NCBI RefSeq assembly: GCF_037038585.1
Contig: NC_092525.1
Coordinates: forward strand, 32,328,367 to 32,392,366
Origin: Patagioenas fasciata
Lineage: Eukaryota > Chordata > Aves > Columbiformes > Columbidae
Length of the DNA: 64,000 nucleotides
Reading direction: 5' to 3'
Shown: positions 38,601 through 53,600 of the stretch, piece after piece
How positions within the stretch are numbered: position 1 is the first letter of the stretch
Layout: each line of letters starts with the position of its first letter
Notes under the pieces: generated by a model
Databases searched by the model: none
Seen by the model: the letters and a program-made list of their open reading frames with translations, nothing else
What the model was told of the DNA's origin: nothing
Program-made: the position numbers and the translations under genes

Positions 38601-41600
38601 AGCAGGAAGGCCTCAAGTAAGTTAATGCTATATTATGTTGATACTATGGGCAGATCAGTAGAAAGTATTCTTGGCAAAGAATCTACAATGCCAAAGATTT
38701 TACTGCAGCATTTCGGTTTTAAAGGGTGTTATTAATAGTTAAATTATTCCCGAGTAACTTCTTAACTGAGAAAAAAAATCTGTTTGCTTTTGTATTGTCC
38801 ACTAAAAAGTACTGCTTTACCTTGCTGTGGAAAAAGATCTGAAGGTTACTTTTGGGTTATGTAAGGAGTGGGGCTTCGAGAAAAAGTAGGAAGCTGGCAC
38901 ACAACTTATAAATGACATGATAAAAATTCTGGAATATTGACTAGTATAGAGAGCAATGTGTTTTTTTTCTCATAACATCAGGACAAGAAAACATCTAATT
39001 AAGTTAGAAGTAGAATAGAGGGGGAGGGTCAGAAACATTGCCTTCAAAAAGCTACAATTCATTTCCACAAGAGGTTGCTAATGCCAAGAATGTGATGTTT
39101 TAAAAAGGGTTGAGACTTTGCTTTGGCTGTAAAAGGGAAGGGAGTAGATTTTAAAATTGTTATTTTAATTATACCTCTTTAAAGTCTCAGAATCATTTAT
39201 GTTAAATCTTACACTTTTAAGTCTCTTTGATTTTTAGAAAGCCTGATATGGGAGATAGGTTACCGTGTGTCTGTCTCCAGAGGTTGCTTATATTAGCCAC
39301 TGTGGTATATTTTGTACATGAGAGCATTTATCTGGACCTAAGATCTAAACTAGTATGGAAATTCCTATATTGCTAACTTTCTTAACTGATTTTTTTTTTC
39401 TAGAGATTATAATTCAGTAAGATTTTTTAAAGTTGTGACTCAGAATCCTCAGCCATTTTAACTTCCTGAGTCAAGACCTAAAATATTTACCAAGATCTGC
39501 CTTTCAGTATTGCATATGCTTTTATGATCTAAAAAAATCAGAAGAAACTTCTCATACAAAACCCAATAAATCAATCTAACAATATTTTTTCCATTACAAA
39601 ACAAAATAATCTAAGTGAGGTGGCTTGAGACTAAATGATGAAGATTATAAAAAATTACTATAAAACCTTGACTGTTCATTCAAGACTTTCTAATGTTTGG
39701 GGATTACAAATGAGAATTTGTGTCAGTAATTTTCTGTGGTTGTGGTTAGAAATCCTTTCCTTAGCTGTGGACCTTGCAAGGAGGTCAAGAACAGTTCACA
39801 TTTGTGTTGTTTCTTGACATGTCTCTGTTACATGTACATTAACACATACAGGCTGGTGCACAGACCTGCCTGCCAGCAATGGCTGGAATCCCGAGTCCTC
39901 CTTGATACTCAAAGGAGTTAGAACTTGCCTCTTACATTAGAAAGGCCTTGGCATTCAACAGCCATTTCAACAAGGATTTTAAGAGAACAGTTTTCATGGT
40001 TTCAACAGATATGTGATGCATACTTAACTGGAATGATTTTTCTTTTGTGGAGAACTAGAGAGCAGTTTTTGTTTGTGGTTTTATTTTTCAGTTTGATACT
40101 ACAGCTACAGCAGTTATTATGACTCGTTGGAGTACAAGGGAAAAGTATATACAGATGTTAAATGGTGCTGACATAATAGAGAGCAGGTAACCAAGTATTT
40201 TTATAAGACTTGACAGATGGTAGCAATGTTTCATAGTTTCTACAGAATGTATTTTTTCAGGTGGGTTTTGGGGTGTTTTTTTGGTCTATTTAAAAGAAGT
40301 TTTTAAAAATATTAAGGAAAATGAAGCCAAGCTATTCAGAAGTAAACAGCCTCTGTTTTATCAGCTAAAAACATCCTTAGAACATCTTAATAATAACAAA
40401 AAAAAAAAACCTGTAGATTCCTGCTGGAAAACTGAAGAGACTGAAATGGTGCATATTGCAAAGACAAAAAGCAAGAATTGAACCCAGATCCTGTCTCTGA
40501 ATTTTTAGATTATAAGAGTCTGGAAAATACCAGACTTCAGCATTCACGTGATGTGAACAGAATATCAAGAGAAATATGTCAGAAAGTTAAGACATGAAAG
40601 GGTAAACCAGGAATGCACATGTAATTTTGTTAAGGTTCAATTTTTCAAATATATTCAAAAAACCAACACTGTGCTGTAACTTTTAAATGTATGTAGCTTT
40701 GTGTTCTAAATAATTGTGAAACTTCGCAGTTGACAGAGTTTTTTTAAATTTTTGCCTACTGCACATGAAGCCATAATAAATTAAATTGTTACTTATTTAC
40801 ATATTCTTTACTGTTTTCAGAAAATCATTGTGGCTCTGGGGGAGGGGTTTGTTTTGTTTGTTTGTTTTTTTCCCAAAAATAGGCGTAGCACTTTTTGTGC
40901 CACTAATCAGTGAATGTACTTACCTTTTTTTTGTTTGTTTTGATAGCTTGCACAGGCATCTTGTTGAGCACTTAAATGCAGAAATAGTGCTACATACGGT
41001 CACAGATGTTACTGTAGCTTTGGAATGGATACGATCAACATTCTTGTATATTAGAGCCTTAAAAAATCCAACTCATTATGGTTTGTTGGTTTTTTTGCTT
41101 GTTTGGTTTTTATTTGATCTAAATTATGACACTAAAACGTATTAGATCCATGTTATTTATTTCATTTTATTATGGATTATTATTTCATAAGGGCATGAAA
41201 ACAAGATGTGTAATATGGTCTGTAATATTTTTAGGAACAACAGTTTCAGTTTAATTTAATTTAATACAAGTAGTAGGAATTTCAGCATGGTATAACATTT
41301 AAAAACTGTGAAGATGCCATTTACAGCTTCATCACAATCTACTTGATCTTAATATACTGGACCATGTATTAATGCAGTGTCAAGCCATAAGGTACTTTTC
41401 AGCACTGAATCTGTAATCTGCTGCTAAGAAAGAAAAAATGTCTAATATTTCATAGTTATTCTAAAACAATATTTCAGTAATCTTAATGTTGGTGTTTTCA
41501 GTTTGTCCAGAACAGCCTCTCAAACCCAACCCTGATCACATCTTTGTTTCTGGTCACTTGCTCTACACCTGATCATGAAGTCATTGGGCATTTGCTGGAG

Positions 41601-44600
41601 ACAGTTTTTTTTAAGGATTTATAGATGGGACAGGAGCAGAGACCATCTAGTACTTGAATGCATGTTACAATTTAGGTGGCCTCCTGTATTCTAAAATAGG
41701 AAAACTCTACATGTGAATTCGTTCCCTGACATTTCTGCAGCTTTTAGGACTCTGATATTTTACATAGGGGAGTATCTGCAGATCTTAACTTTGCACATCT
41801 GTTCTAACAGCCACTTATTGATACTTACATATGTACACTATGTAAGGCTTTTGACTTGTTCCCAGTATAATAAATATTTACAATTTTTTCACTTTAGTGT
41901 ATTGGTCTGGCTTACAAAAATCAGCAAATCAGTTTTGATGGGTAATGATATTGAGGAGGAAGTATGTCATTGTATTAGGTTAAAAAGCCTTTTGTCTTTT
42001 CATGAAGGTTTTTCATCTGGCTTGGATAAAATTGGAATTGAAGCAAAATTACAAGGTAAGTGGCTTTTAAATTTTTTTCAGTAAATGGTCACATGTTAGG
42101 GCAGGTTGATCCAGGTTTTTATATATCTCCATTAATTTCAATAGATCTGTTACAGAACAAATGTAATTTACTATGTTGTGCTATCTATTTTATTTAAGGT
42201 TTAATTACTTTTGAAACACTACCTGTACATTTTGACTTGTGGAAAAGTTTTTCTTGTATGGAGGAAAAAAAAAATGCCTTTACCCACATCATCTCCATAT
42301 ATATTCTCAAAAATATGGAGCAGAGCACTTTAATTTTGATTGCTTGTAATCCTTCCTATTTTTTCTGATTGATCTCATCTCTGTTACTATAGTTTCAAAA
42401 AAGCCCTTTTCAGAAATTGTCATCTTCCCTTCATCATAAATTTAGCCTTGAAAACAAAGGATACAAAATGTAAACATCTTCATGTAAAATGTAAACACCT
42501 TGTTCAGAAACAGTTTAAAATTGTGTGATTATAGCATGCTAGGCAGCAGTAATAGAGAGTACGTGGACAGAGAGAGCATGTTATTTTTATGATAGATATT
42601 TTTGCACTGGTCGTTAAAAAATGCAAAAATAATGTGAAAAAGGAATTTCAGAGAACTCCAGAGTGTGGCAGATTGTGTCCAGTGATGGTCTCAGTGAATT
42701 TGAGGATAGGAACAAATCTTAAATTCTTTATTTTTTTACAGGTAAGTCACAGTACTCGTATAGGTTTACTATTCAGACATCTGGACTGCTATCATCTGAG
42801 AACTCTGCTCTGTGACCAATTATTGGAATCCACTTACACATTTATTAAATTTTACAGAATTGTGCAGAAAATTTGTGATTGATGTTGGGCTTGGTGGGAC
42901 TATGTCGAGGCTGTTTATTGTGTAAGGGTTTCAAAGACCTATCTCCAGGAATACACTTCGTATATACACTACCGCTTAAAGTTTTCAAACGTGAGAGACT
43001 TTGACTGTGATTTGCAGATAGGAAAAAAAGCCATAGTTGTCAGTAAAAGTTACATAGTTCATATGATCGTTCAGCTGTTTTCTACCTTTTGGTATCTTTT
43101 AGATCAGGACATTTTCATTTTTGGCATTTGGGTTGAAAGGAATGAAGCATGTTACCACCTAAGTAAGCCTTTATGGGAAAAGGTGTGATTTGAAATCACC
43201 TCTACAGATAGTGCTAGGGTAGCAGGATTCACTTATAAATGCTTTTTAGGTGCAGATTATACTTCCTTGAAGTGCTCTGATCTTAAATACAACCTCTTTG
43301 TAAAGTTCTTACAGAAACTAGCCCCTTTTCCCTGTACACATGAAATGTTTTGTAGATAGGTGGATAGTTATGTTTTCATACATTCAATGTGCAATGTGAG
43401 TTATTTCCGGTTGCTATGGGAACTATAACTTAACTGGACTTTGTGTTAATGTAATTTTTGCCTTTTAATTTCCTTGGTTTTGAAAGAGATAAAACCAAAA
43501 TACTTTCGTCACCCTCATGCAGATATCTGACTAAATAGGTTTAGTGAAGTAAATACAAATGTACCTGATAGAGCATGAAAATTTCTGATGAAGGATTCAT
43601 AAGTACCTGTGGATATTTAAGATTTTAACCATTTGATTGTTAACAGTGTAGTGGAAATGTTTTTTTATAAATACTATGGGCTTTCTGGTCTGTCATTCAG
43701 AATTGAATATGGCAGCCTACATTCTGTGCATCTATTTGTTTCTTTTAATAGTTTCTTTTATTTTGCTACTTTCGCTTCACTGAAAAAGAGTTGGGTTGTT
43801 CTGTATCAAATATCTTTTGGGTGAGGTTTCTCCAGGCAGAAGTTAACCACCAACTTCAGTAGAAGCAGGATCCTATTCTAAAACATTTACTTGAGTTCAG
43901 TGGAGCTACCTGGGTATACATTCATTGGAAGTTGATTATGACATTTCTGGTTTGTAAATAGGTACGTGCATGTGCTAAAAATACATATATTTTCAAATTG
44001 TTTACAGAACTGTGTTTGAAGAACTTAAATGATTTATCATCTTTTGATTTGATCAGGATGGATGAAGCAAATAATTTCAAACCAACGGGTAACAATTTTT
44101 TAAAATACACTAATTTTCAGAAGTGATGTCAAGGATAGTAGTGAACTACAAAGAGTAGTTGTGGCCCATTAGTAGGAGTACACAGATGTAGTAGAGAGTA
44201 GAAGCTGAGAGATTGACTAGAATATATGAACAAGTTCCTTTAGCAAATCATGGAAGTTCATTCTCTTAATGTTGACCCATGAATAGGTCTTCTCTTGTTG
44301 CTGGAAATTCTATTGCAGATTAGGAGAAAATTACAGAGCATTATCACAGGATAATTGGATGTGACACGGTACACTGAAGAACAGGTCTTATCAATACCTG
44401 CTCTCCTGTACAATCCTCTACTAGAGGTGGTTGGCTTCTCAGCAACTATGGTTCACAGTCTGGTATGTTAGTATGAATTCATCTCCATTGGAGAAAACTG
44501 TAACTGGCACATGCTTCTTTCTGCCAGCCTGTGATGGGGTCAATAATATCCATTGGACAGCTGGGGACAATAACATACTGATTAATTGGTGATGAACCTC

Positions 44601-47600
44601 AGAGAGCCCTGTAATAAGGAAATTAATTCAATTTTGTGACTTATAAAATGCTCTAAAAAATACTTGGTATATTTACTTTTTAAGGTACATTCTTCTTTTA
44701 CAGAGACTGGAAGATTAATGGCTTGGTATTATATTGCATTCGATACAGTGAAACAATTTTCCACAATTAAGGGAACAGAGACTTTAAAGGAATTGGTAAT
44801 TTAACTTTTTAAGAAAAGAAAATTTACATATGTTCAATTGCTTTTAAACAAAGTCAAAGATAGGAAGCAGAAGTTTTTATTTCTTTTAAAGAGCTCAGGT
44901 GTTTTAAAGAATACATCTGAATAAATTCCGTATGGAGTATTTTTGAGGCTTTGTACTCAGATCTTCCAATATCCAAATCTATCTCCCCTCACTAACCTTG
45001 CTTATGAAGATATGAAGCTGCTGAAGCTTTTCTGTTTGTTTTGTGGTGTACTAGTTACTTTTTATTGCAAAAAAACCAGCTGCATGGACAGCAGATTTTA
45101 CTCTTAAAGAAATGTTACTGTCTTTCTGTTTTAAGTCATTTTCCTCTGTCAGATAACAGGCTATTATTGCTACTGTTAAATCACAAAAGACATTTTGTTT
45201 TCATGCAAATAGTATAGTAGAACAAACTGGCCATGAAAAAATGGAATGCCTGTTCTCCTATCTTTGTTACTAAACTATGAAGAAAGGAAATTGAAATATG
45301 TAACAGATAGCAAAAACTGTTTATATTTGCCTTGTATGTCATAAAGTGTTAGCAGTGTGGTTGATTTGGGATAATTTCAAGCAGAATAGTAATCTGAAAA
45401 CTGAAAGAAAAATCTTCCCCCTTTGTTACTTAAAAGTCTTTATCGGAAGATGTAAGAAAGTTAGTATTAGAAAGAATGATGGTCTTTTCAGGGTCATAGT
45501 GTTGAGACGAAATTTTTTTCAAACTTTTTTTTTAATGTTGGAAGAAGTGGTAGAAAACATGGCACAGCAAATTAAAAGTTAAATTGTTACAGATTACCAT
45601 GATCTCCAATTGCACAGAATTTCTGGATGTCAAGTTAAGAATAAATGAAAAGAAAACACTGAACACTTTGAATAAAGACAAGGACAAAATAACAATCAGG
45701 TAGAAAAAAAATACATTGAAAAAGGAAAGTATCTCTTTATCAATAAATAAAATGAATAACAGGAAATATGTATATTTTCATGTATAGGTTTCCAATGGAG
45801 GGGAAGATAAAAACAAGAGAAATGAAAATAAACTGGTAAATATTATATTGTGTTGTTACTTTTTATTGAAAAACTTTCATTTTATGGCTGTTGAAGTCCC
45901 TCCTAAAATTTCTACGATTTTATAGAGAACCAGGTCTTGCATTTCATTGTTTCTATTCTGAATTTTCCAGTAGAAACTTGTATGCTGTTACACTTTGCTT
46001 ACAGTGTGGCTTATATACCAAATTTTTTTTCCAGTCTTATTCAGGCTCAGCTAGGATGCATTCCTATTCAAGACTTTACTTTGACACAAGATACTGGCAG
46101 AATATTTAGAAATGGCTTAAGAGTTACCAGATGTATGGTAAAATTTAATCCTTTTTTGGTACATATAATAATAAACCACATTTTCTTCGATTAATACAAG
46201 TCAATCTTATTTTTACAGGGTTATCTGACTTTCTGGCATCATGTAAGAACAACTTTTCTGCTTTATTAAACTCTTTGATTTTAGCAAAGTGTTTCAGGTG
46301 CAAACTTTGGGAAAATTCACTTCATGTGTCTAAACAATTGGAAAAAATTGGTAGGTACTAGTCAGAAATTATAAAGGTGTAATCTGATAGAGAATCAAAA
46401 CTCATAAATAACCTGCTAATTTCTGGGGTGTCTGCTTATGCAATTAAATGAATCTCCTAATTATTCATTTCCCACAGCTGTGTAGCACAGTTGCCACAAT
46501 AGTCTGTCATGATAAAAGTAAATGTAATCTGTTTCATAATTTTCTTCAGGCTTTCAAAGTGATTCAGAGTTGTTCTTTTTTCTTAATGTTCATCTCAGTA
46601 TCTTTGGCATATTCCACATTTGTGTGGTTGCTTATCTCTGACTAGGCTATGCCTTCCTTTCCAAACACTTGTCACTGTAGATCCTGTTAGTTATATGTGT
46701 GAAAGCCCTTTAATTTGCATCGACATGGATAGGAATCATGAAATAGAAATAAATTTATTGTTCGTGATGTTCTTACACAGGAGAATCACATGTTTCTAGT
46801 ACTCTTCTTCCAGTCACTGTATCCTGTTACTGGATGAACTTCTGGTTGGAAGTACGGACTTGTCATAATTATTTGAAAAGAAGTTCAGAAATTTTGCAGC
46901 CCTGTGTATTACAAAACTGTAGTTTTATTTGTATGAGGTAATATTATAGCTTTCTGCTCTCATGTCTGCTCTTATCATACTTTCATGCTTTCAGAAATCA
47001 CTTGTCTGTATTTCTTCTTTCTTTAAAGACACATCTACTCTGTACAGAACAATATAGTACAGAGATGTGCAAGCTGGAAAACAGCTAAGCCAGAAGATCC
47101 ATATGGTACAGTACGTTACAACCTTGCCAGCTCAGTGCGGAAGCTGTGTCACTTCATTCATGTGGATTCAAAACAAGGGACAGGGCTTGTCAACTTGTGC
47201 GCAGCACAGTGCAGCGTGGTGGGAACTCATTTCCACTACTGCATCTGTGCCAATGTCATCTGAGGTCATCTGAGAAGTCTGCCTCGTGTTCAGAATTTCT
47301 CCTATGCTGTCATTGCTCTTGCAGCATATATTAAAAAGAGTTGCTAACTTTCAAAGTACCATTTGTTCCACTCACAGGCTTCTTTTGAACCATCTGCTGA
47401 CAGTTCACTCTCTTTTCCTGAATCAAATATTTAATTGATGCCTATATTACAATGTCTGATTCTTGAGTTCTGTCATGCTATGGCTACTAAGCCTGTTCTG
47501 TGTGTTTGTGAAGTGAATTGTTTGAGCTCACAGAAATGTACTGATACCATGTAACATATTCAGAAATCCCTGATTTTTAAACTCTTAGTATGTTATTTTT

Positions 47601-50600
47601 TAATCTTAAAAAAACCTTAGTAATCAGTATTTCTTTTATAAGAGTGACTGTCTTTGCTATTTGGTCTTACTGATACTGTGGATTCAATTGAATTCTTACT
47701 GCACTTATAGAACTACCTTGATTTGTTACTTTTGTCCAATAATGATGCTCCCTCTTGTTGCTGTATGATATGTTTGATTTCTGTTTGCATGTTCTGACAG
47801 ATAGGATAATGATCAGTTGCTGTACTGGATTTGATCACCTTTACTACTTGTTCAGTTTAATTTCTACCTCTGGTTTTTTTTTTGTTTTCTTTTCTTGCTC
47901 AGAAATAGATGAAGACAGAGAAAGAGTCTTATTTATGTCTCGTATTTTCTTGACTTGTAGAAACCCTTCTGCCATTTTAGGAATTATGACAAAAGAACTA
48001 GTCTTCAGGTTCACTTATAAAGAAACAAGGCAACAGCTCTAACTGAAGCAGCAGCAGAAGTAATAAGTGAGAGTCTTCAGACTCTTTGCAGAGCTTCTGC
48101 AAAGGAGAGGGGAGATGATAGAAGATGCTTTCCTTAAGTCAGACCCAAAAGTTGTTCAAATGCACATAAAAGGACAAAAAGACTTCTGTTTCTTTAAATC
48201 ATTTAAGTCTTGGGTTGAAGTGAGTCTTTTCTTATAAGATTGCTGTAATATCTGCCAAGAAGCAACCTCAAGTCTCTTGTGAGGTTTCCTACTTAATTTA
48301 CAGATCTCTTCTACCGTTTCTACAGACTTAGGTATGAAGAATCCACACAGTCATTCTAAGTATTTGGTACTATCTTTTATCTTAAATTATTGCAGTTATT
48401 GTAGTAGGCTGTAGGTCCAGGTAAGGGAAATGCCTTCTCATATCTGTGATGACTCTAAATCTCACTGGAAGTTTGAAAGAACAGGGTATCATAAAGAGGA
48501 ATAATGTTGTATGTGGAATTCTCTGCCAGTCTGCTTTTGTGGCAGATATGCCATGGGAATTTTTTGTTCTAAATCTGCAAGATTATAAGAAGATTTTTTT
48601 TGAGTGAATTTTATTGTTAGCTTGCTCATGAACATTGAAATCCTTATGATTTTAACATAGTTAAATAATTCCTTGGATAAGGAAAAAAATTCTGAGACAA
48701 AGAATGCTGTGACATGCTTTTTTTCATTATATATAGGGAGAAGTGTTTCTTGACTCTTGTAGAAAGTGATCTGAAGTCTGTTTTACTCTAGAAAACGTAA
48801 CTAAAAATTGACAGTATTGAAATACTGAATGTTTTCATGTTTGATTTGTGTTGCATTTCTTTTCCTCTCTACTAATGGATATGAGCAATACTAAAATTTT
48901 GAATCAACTGAAAAGAAATCTAGTGATTTGTTGAGTGAAAAGCTGGGAAAACATACTATAAAATTATTTCTGCTTTGTTTTTACCTGCGATAATGCAGGT
49001 GTTGAGAATAATTTGAGATTAGTGGTTGTCATCTAACAGCATCAAACTTAAATTTTTCACAGGTGTATCACTGTCAAATGCTATGGTAAATGCTGGGCTG
49101 ACGACATTTCAAAAAATAGAAGACACAAATCCAAGGGAACTTGAATTGGTAATTTAGTATTTTGTACACAGATAAGTATGATAAGGAAACTTTTGAGTAT
49201 TAATATTGTTACCAGTAAAAGAGTTATGGTTAATATATATCTGCTATATGAATGTCAACAAAATAGAGTGTTCTAAGTGGTTTATTCATTTATACTAGTG
49301 AATTTAAAAAAAATGTGGCTACTGGTGTTTTTCCTTGAACATCTGTATGATGTTTTGTTCCAGCAAATGTGATGTGGATGTAGAACTCCATCATTAACAT
49401 AGTTTGAAACAAAGCACAATATGCATTTCCCTTTTGGTAGTGTTAGAAAACATATAAGGGAATATATGTTTACAGTTTCTCTTAACGTATGTTAATGATG
49501 AGAATCCTGAATTTCCTTTATTGCTAGTTTTAGTTAAAGATAGTAATAGAACACATTTTTTCTGAGTAATCTATAAAGCACTTCTTATTTTTGGAAAATT
49601 CAGATTTTACCCCAGGACAAGTTCTTTAGCTCTCGGCTTCTTTTCTGGGGAAATTGGTTTTCCAGTGTTCTGGAAGATACAACAGATTTCTAAAGGAAAT
49701 CAGTCTTACTTGGGTTCTTCTGTTTTGGCTATAGGAATTTTATTTCTGTTTTCTGCCCCCTTTTGCAGTTTTCCTGTCATTTGTTTTATTTTGACTAAAG
49801 CTAGGACAAGATAGAAGGGTCATATCTCATATCTCATACAATATCTCATATAAAACCTGAGTAGTCGGATTTTGAAGTGATTGGCTAGTTCATTGGCTCT
49901 TCACCTGAACAGAAGTGATAGCAATATGAAAAAATATTGGAACCTTCTTTTGGTTATGTTGCTATTCTGAGCATCACTGACAGTAGATAACAACGAGTGA
50001 TAAGGGCTTTTGTTGATAGCATAGTTACTCTGGTGACTTTGATTCCTTGGGGTTACATTTCTGTTGGCGTCTCTGATCAGCTGAATGTATCAGAAATAAA
50101 ATTGAATCTTTGCAGATTTTAAACAGGCATCCTCCTTTTGGAAACCAGATAAAAGAATCTGTTTTGCACCTTCCAAAATACGAACTTGACATTGAACAGG
50201 TAAATACTTTTTTTTTTTTTTTACGTTTGTATGCTGATATTATTAAATGAAAGAGCAGCTGCTGACTTAAATAAATTTTGAGCTTTCACTGGTAGAAGAT
50301 GACGCAATATCGTGGCCTTCTCCCACCTCAACATGTATAATCAAACTCTTAAACACTGAAGGAGAGCCCTAGAGAAAGGAAAACATACATATGAAACTTA
50401 CTGAAGAAGCATTAGCTCATGTTTATTTTCTACATCCACTTAGGAAAACAGAGAACCAGTAAATGACTACATTAACCTAGCTGCTGCCCTTTCAAAGGCA
50501 CGGTGCAATTCCATGTGCAATCAAGAGCTTTGAGGTTCTGACAGCATTTTGTCTTTAAACAGGTCACATAGCCACTCTACCTTTCTGAAATGCAAAATTT

Positions 50601-53600
50601 GAAAAATAGCCTTATAGTGTCTCCTGAAGTGGTACAAATGAAGACACCTTTGAAGTAAAAACTCAATAAATGTGTGAAATAATGTCATTATAATTATCAA
50701 TTCTGTTTTAGTTTTTCATTTGACATAATACCAGACGTGTATTGCTAAAGTTATTCTCAGAATAAAGATTTAACAATTATAAATATCTTCTAGAGGAATG
50801 CTGGGATACCAAAATATACCTAGTTTTCTTCTTGAGTCTGTTTACATTGAACAGAGAATTTTTCAAGGACTTAATGTAGACTGCCTTTTATTCTCAATAC
50901 CTAATCAAATTTAGGATATTCAGCTATGGGCAAGTTCGTACAATATACTAGTGTATCAGAACAGCAAATAAAAATTGTACAACAAATTGAAATTGCTTGA
51001 ATCGAGCTTGTACTGAGTTAAAAATTTATGGAAGGGCATATATTTTAATTTGCATATTTTAGCAGTTATGTCGTCTTCTATATCATTTTTTCCTAGCTTC
51101 CAAAATACAGTGATACATTGGCTGAAATCTTAGTAACCATCAAATTAACAAACTATGAGCAGCTACAGACAAAGAGAACAGCGACGGACTTTCACTATGT
51201 TACATTGCTCATAGGAAATGCTGACAACCAAGTCATTTTTAATCAGAAAATTATGTATGTATGATCAGTTTTTTGCCTCACATCTTTTAAGGGTTTTGGC
51301 TTTTAATCCTTTTTGTAACTTGCAGTTTTTGCAGTACTTTCTACTGATACCAAATGGTTCAAAATTTTTCTTTATCCTACAGCATTTTCCAGTCACTGTT
51401 GTCATTTAAAATGCTGCACAGGATTCAAAAACTCCAAAAACATGCCAGTGTGCTTGTCAGTATGGAAAACGTGTAAATATCTGTACAACACTGATGTCAT
51501 ATTATGGAAGTCATAATAATTTCCACAAAATGTAAAACAAGTAAAATACCTATTAAAAACAGACATTCTCAAGTTGTTACTTTTATTAGCTAGATTTCTG
51601 TAATTATGTCATACTGTCAAAATGTATTTTCACTCAAGAGATGCAGTTAAATTCTCCAGTTGGCTAAGATATGCTTGGAGCAAATGGGAAAAGAGAAACA
51701 AATTTTTTCCCAACTGCGTGACCTTCACGTGCGTTCTGGCTGAAGTCTGGCACTTTTGGCAGAACTGAAACTGATCTGCAGGATCCTGGCTCTCTTATGG
51801 CCATGAATCATATATTGTTGGAAGGTTATTCTTAGGCCACTTATCAAGCAAAATCCAATAATTAAGACCAAATAAAGGCTCTTTGACTTGGTTGCAAATG
51901 CCATAGTGTACAGTCTTGTTTTCATTGTCCATGTATAACAAAACTTTACTGATACATTACAGGGATTCTGTTCTGCTGAAAACTGGAAATTGGATGAAGA
52001 AAATTGAAGTGAAAAGAGCTCGTAAATCAGAGGACATTAGTATAAACTTAATCAGTTCTGATTATGGTAGGTTGGTTGGTGTGTTTTTAATTTAAAAACA
52101 AGTGCATAAGAATTTTGAACAAATCAATAAAACATTCTGTATCAAACAAAAAAATATAATAAAATTAAGTGATCTAGGAAACAAAATTTTATTCCATGTT
52201 TTTTTTACTGGGTTGAATATTATCTAATAGTCCTAATTACATATCTGTTTGTTTCATTTACTGTAATAGCATATTAATGAACTGGGGAAGCATCAAAACT
52301 GCTGCTAGAAAATATTATTTTGCTCTGTTGATACAGATTATGATTCTCTTTTGCCCTTCATCTTCAAGTTGAATTAACTTTAAGTAGGGGTAACCGATCA
52401 GCTTGGTAGGTTATTTATGCTGGGATGAGCTGTCCTTGGAATGGTTAGATTTTGCATTGTGATTAAAAAAGTATTAGATATGGATTCATCTCCACTTCAG
52501 TAGCAAGAAATCTCTACGGTGGAAAATTTTGTGCCTTAATGTGTAGATTTAAACATTGGTCCCCTCAGTGTCAATTTCCGTAGAACTGGAACTATCACAG
52601 CAGATGAGGAGAGACAGTGATGACCTTGAAACATAGAACTTTGAAACACAATTTAAAAATTGACTGATTGTATTAAATCTGTCATTGTGCCCCACCTGTA
52701 AACAAGATTGCTGTGTGCTACGTTAGCTGAAGTATATTTGGTACTTCTGTGGTAAACATTGAATGTTGAGACTGTTAAAATGATCAAGCCTGGAATAGTC
52801 TGTATTCCTATTGCTAAACCTGTCGCTCAGGAAAAATGAGGGTTTTCTAACCAGAGATGAAGAAAAAAATGTCCTTCTACTCCTGCTTGGCTATCTACAT
52901 GTTGTACTGAGTTCAGTAAAACTCAACATAAAAGTTAATTTCTCTCAAATTGGTAACAGTGGAGTTGGACTAAAAGCAAGTGTTCCTACTCTCTACGTAT
53001 TTTAAAGTCTGCTTCTGTTTTGGACTTGAAGGATATTTTTTTTTTTTAAAGCCTGTCTGGTTTACCAGCAATATTTGCCTAATAAAAGACAAAACTACTC
53101 TTTTTAGGAATGGTGTCTCCCATAATTTCATATGAATCTTGGTTTAAGTAGAAGTAGAACCATTACTAGCACTCAACTTCAAAAGTATCATCAACATACT
53201 CATTTTTATGCCTTTGCCAGTACAGAGTTGCTGATACTCCTGGAACACAGACTGTAGTACACTTTTAAAGTTAAAATTGTGTTGGCAGTGCAAAGCCATA
53301 GAAAGATGTAGTTTTAAAAGAATACAGAAAAATTCTGTTAAAGGGACTAATTTTGTTACTCATCTAGTAACCATGTCTTTAAGTCTGAAATTGTTTGGGT
53401 TTTTTAATCTGAATCATAAAGAATCCATTCATATAATAGTGTGCTTTTAATGGTACTTTATTTTAGCAAATATTCAGGATCCTTTAATAACGTTTGTACT
53501 TTCTTAAACTCTTTAGGAAACTGAAGGTAATCAGTAGTTTAGAAACAGTTTATAGCAATTTAAAGTATTTTTGTCTTTTTTTTTCAAAGTTGGCTTTGAT

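Noticed and set aside
41713..42084. 123-codon frame in intron 17
   Set aside because: Only its last part is coding: it contains HFM1 exon 18 (42008-42055) read in the same frame; the rest is intron.
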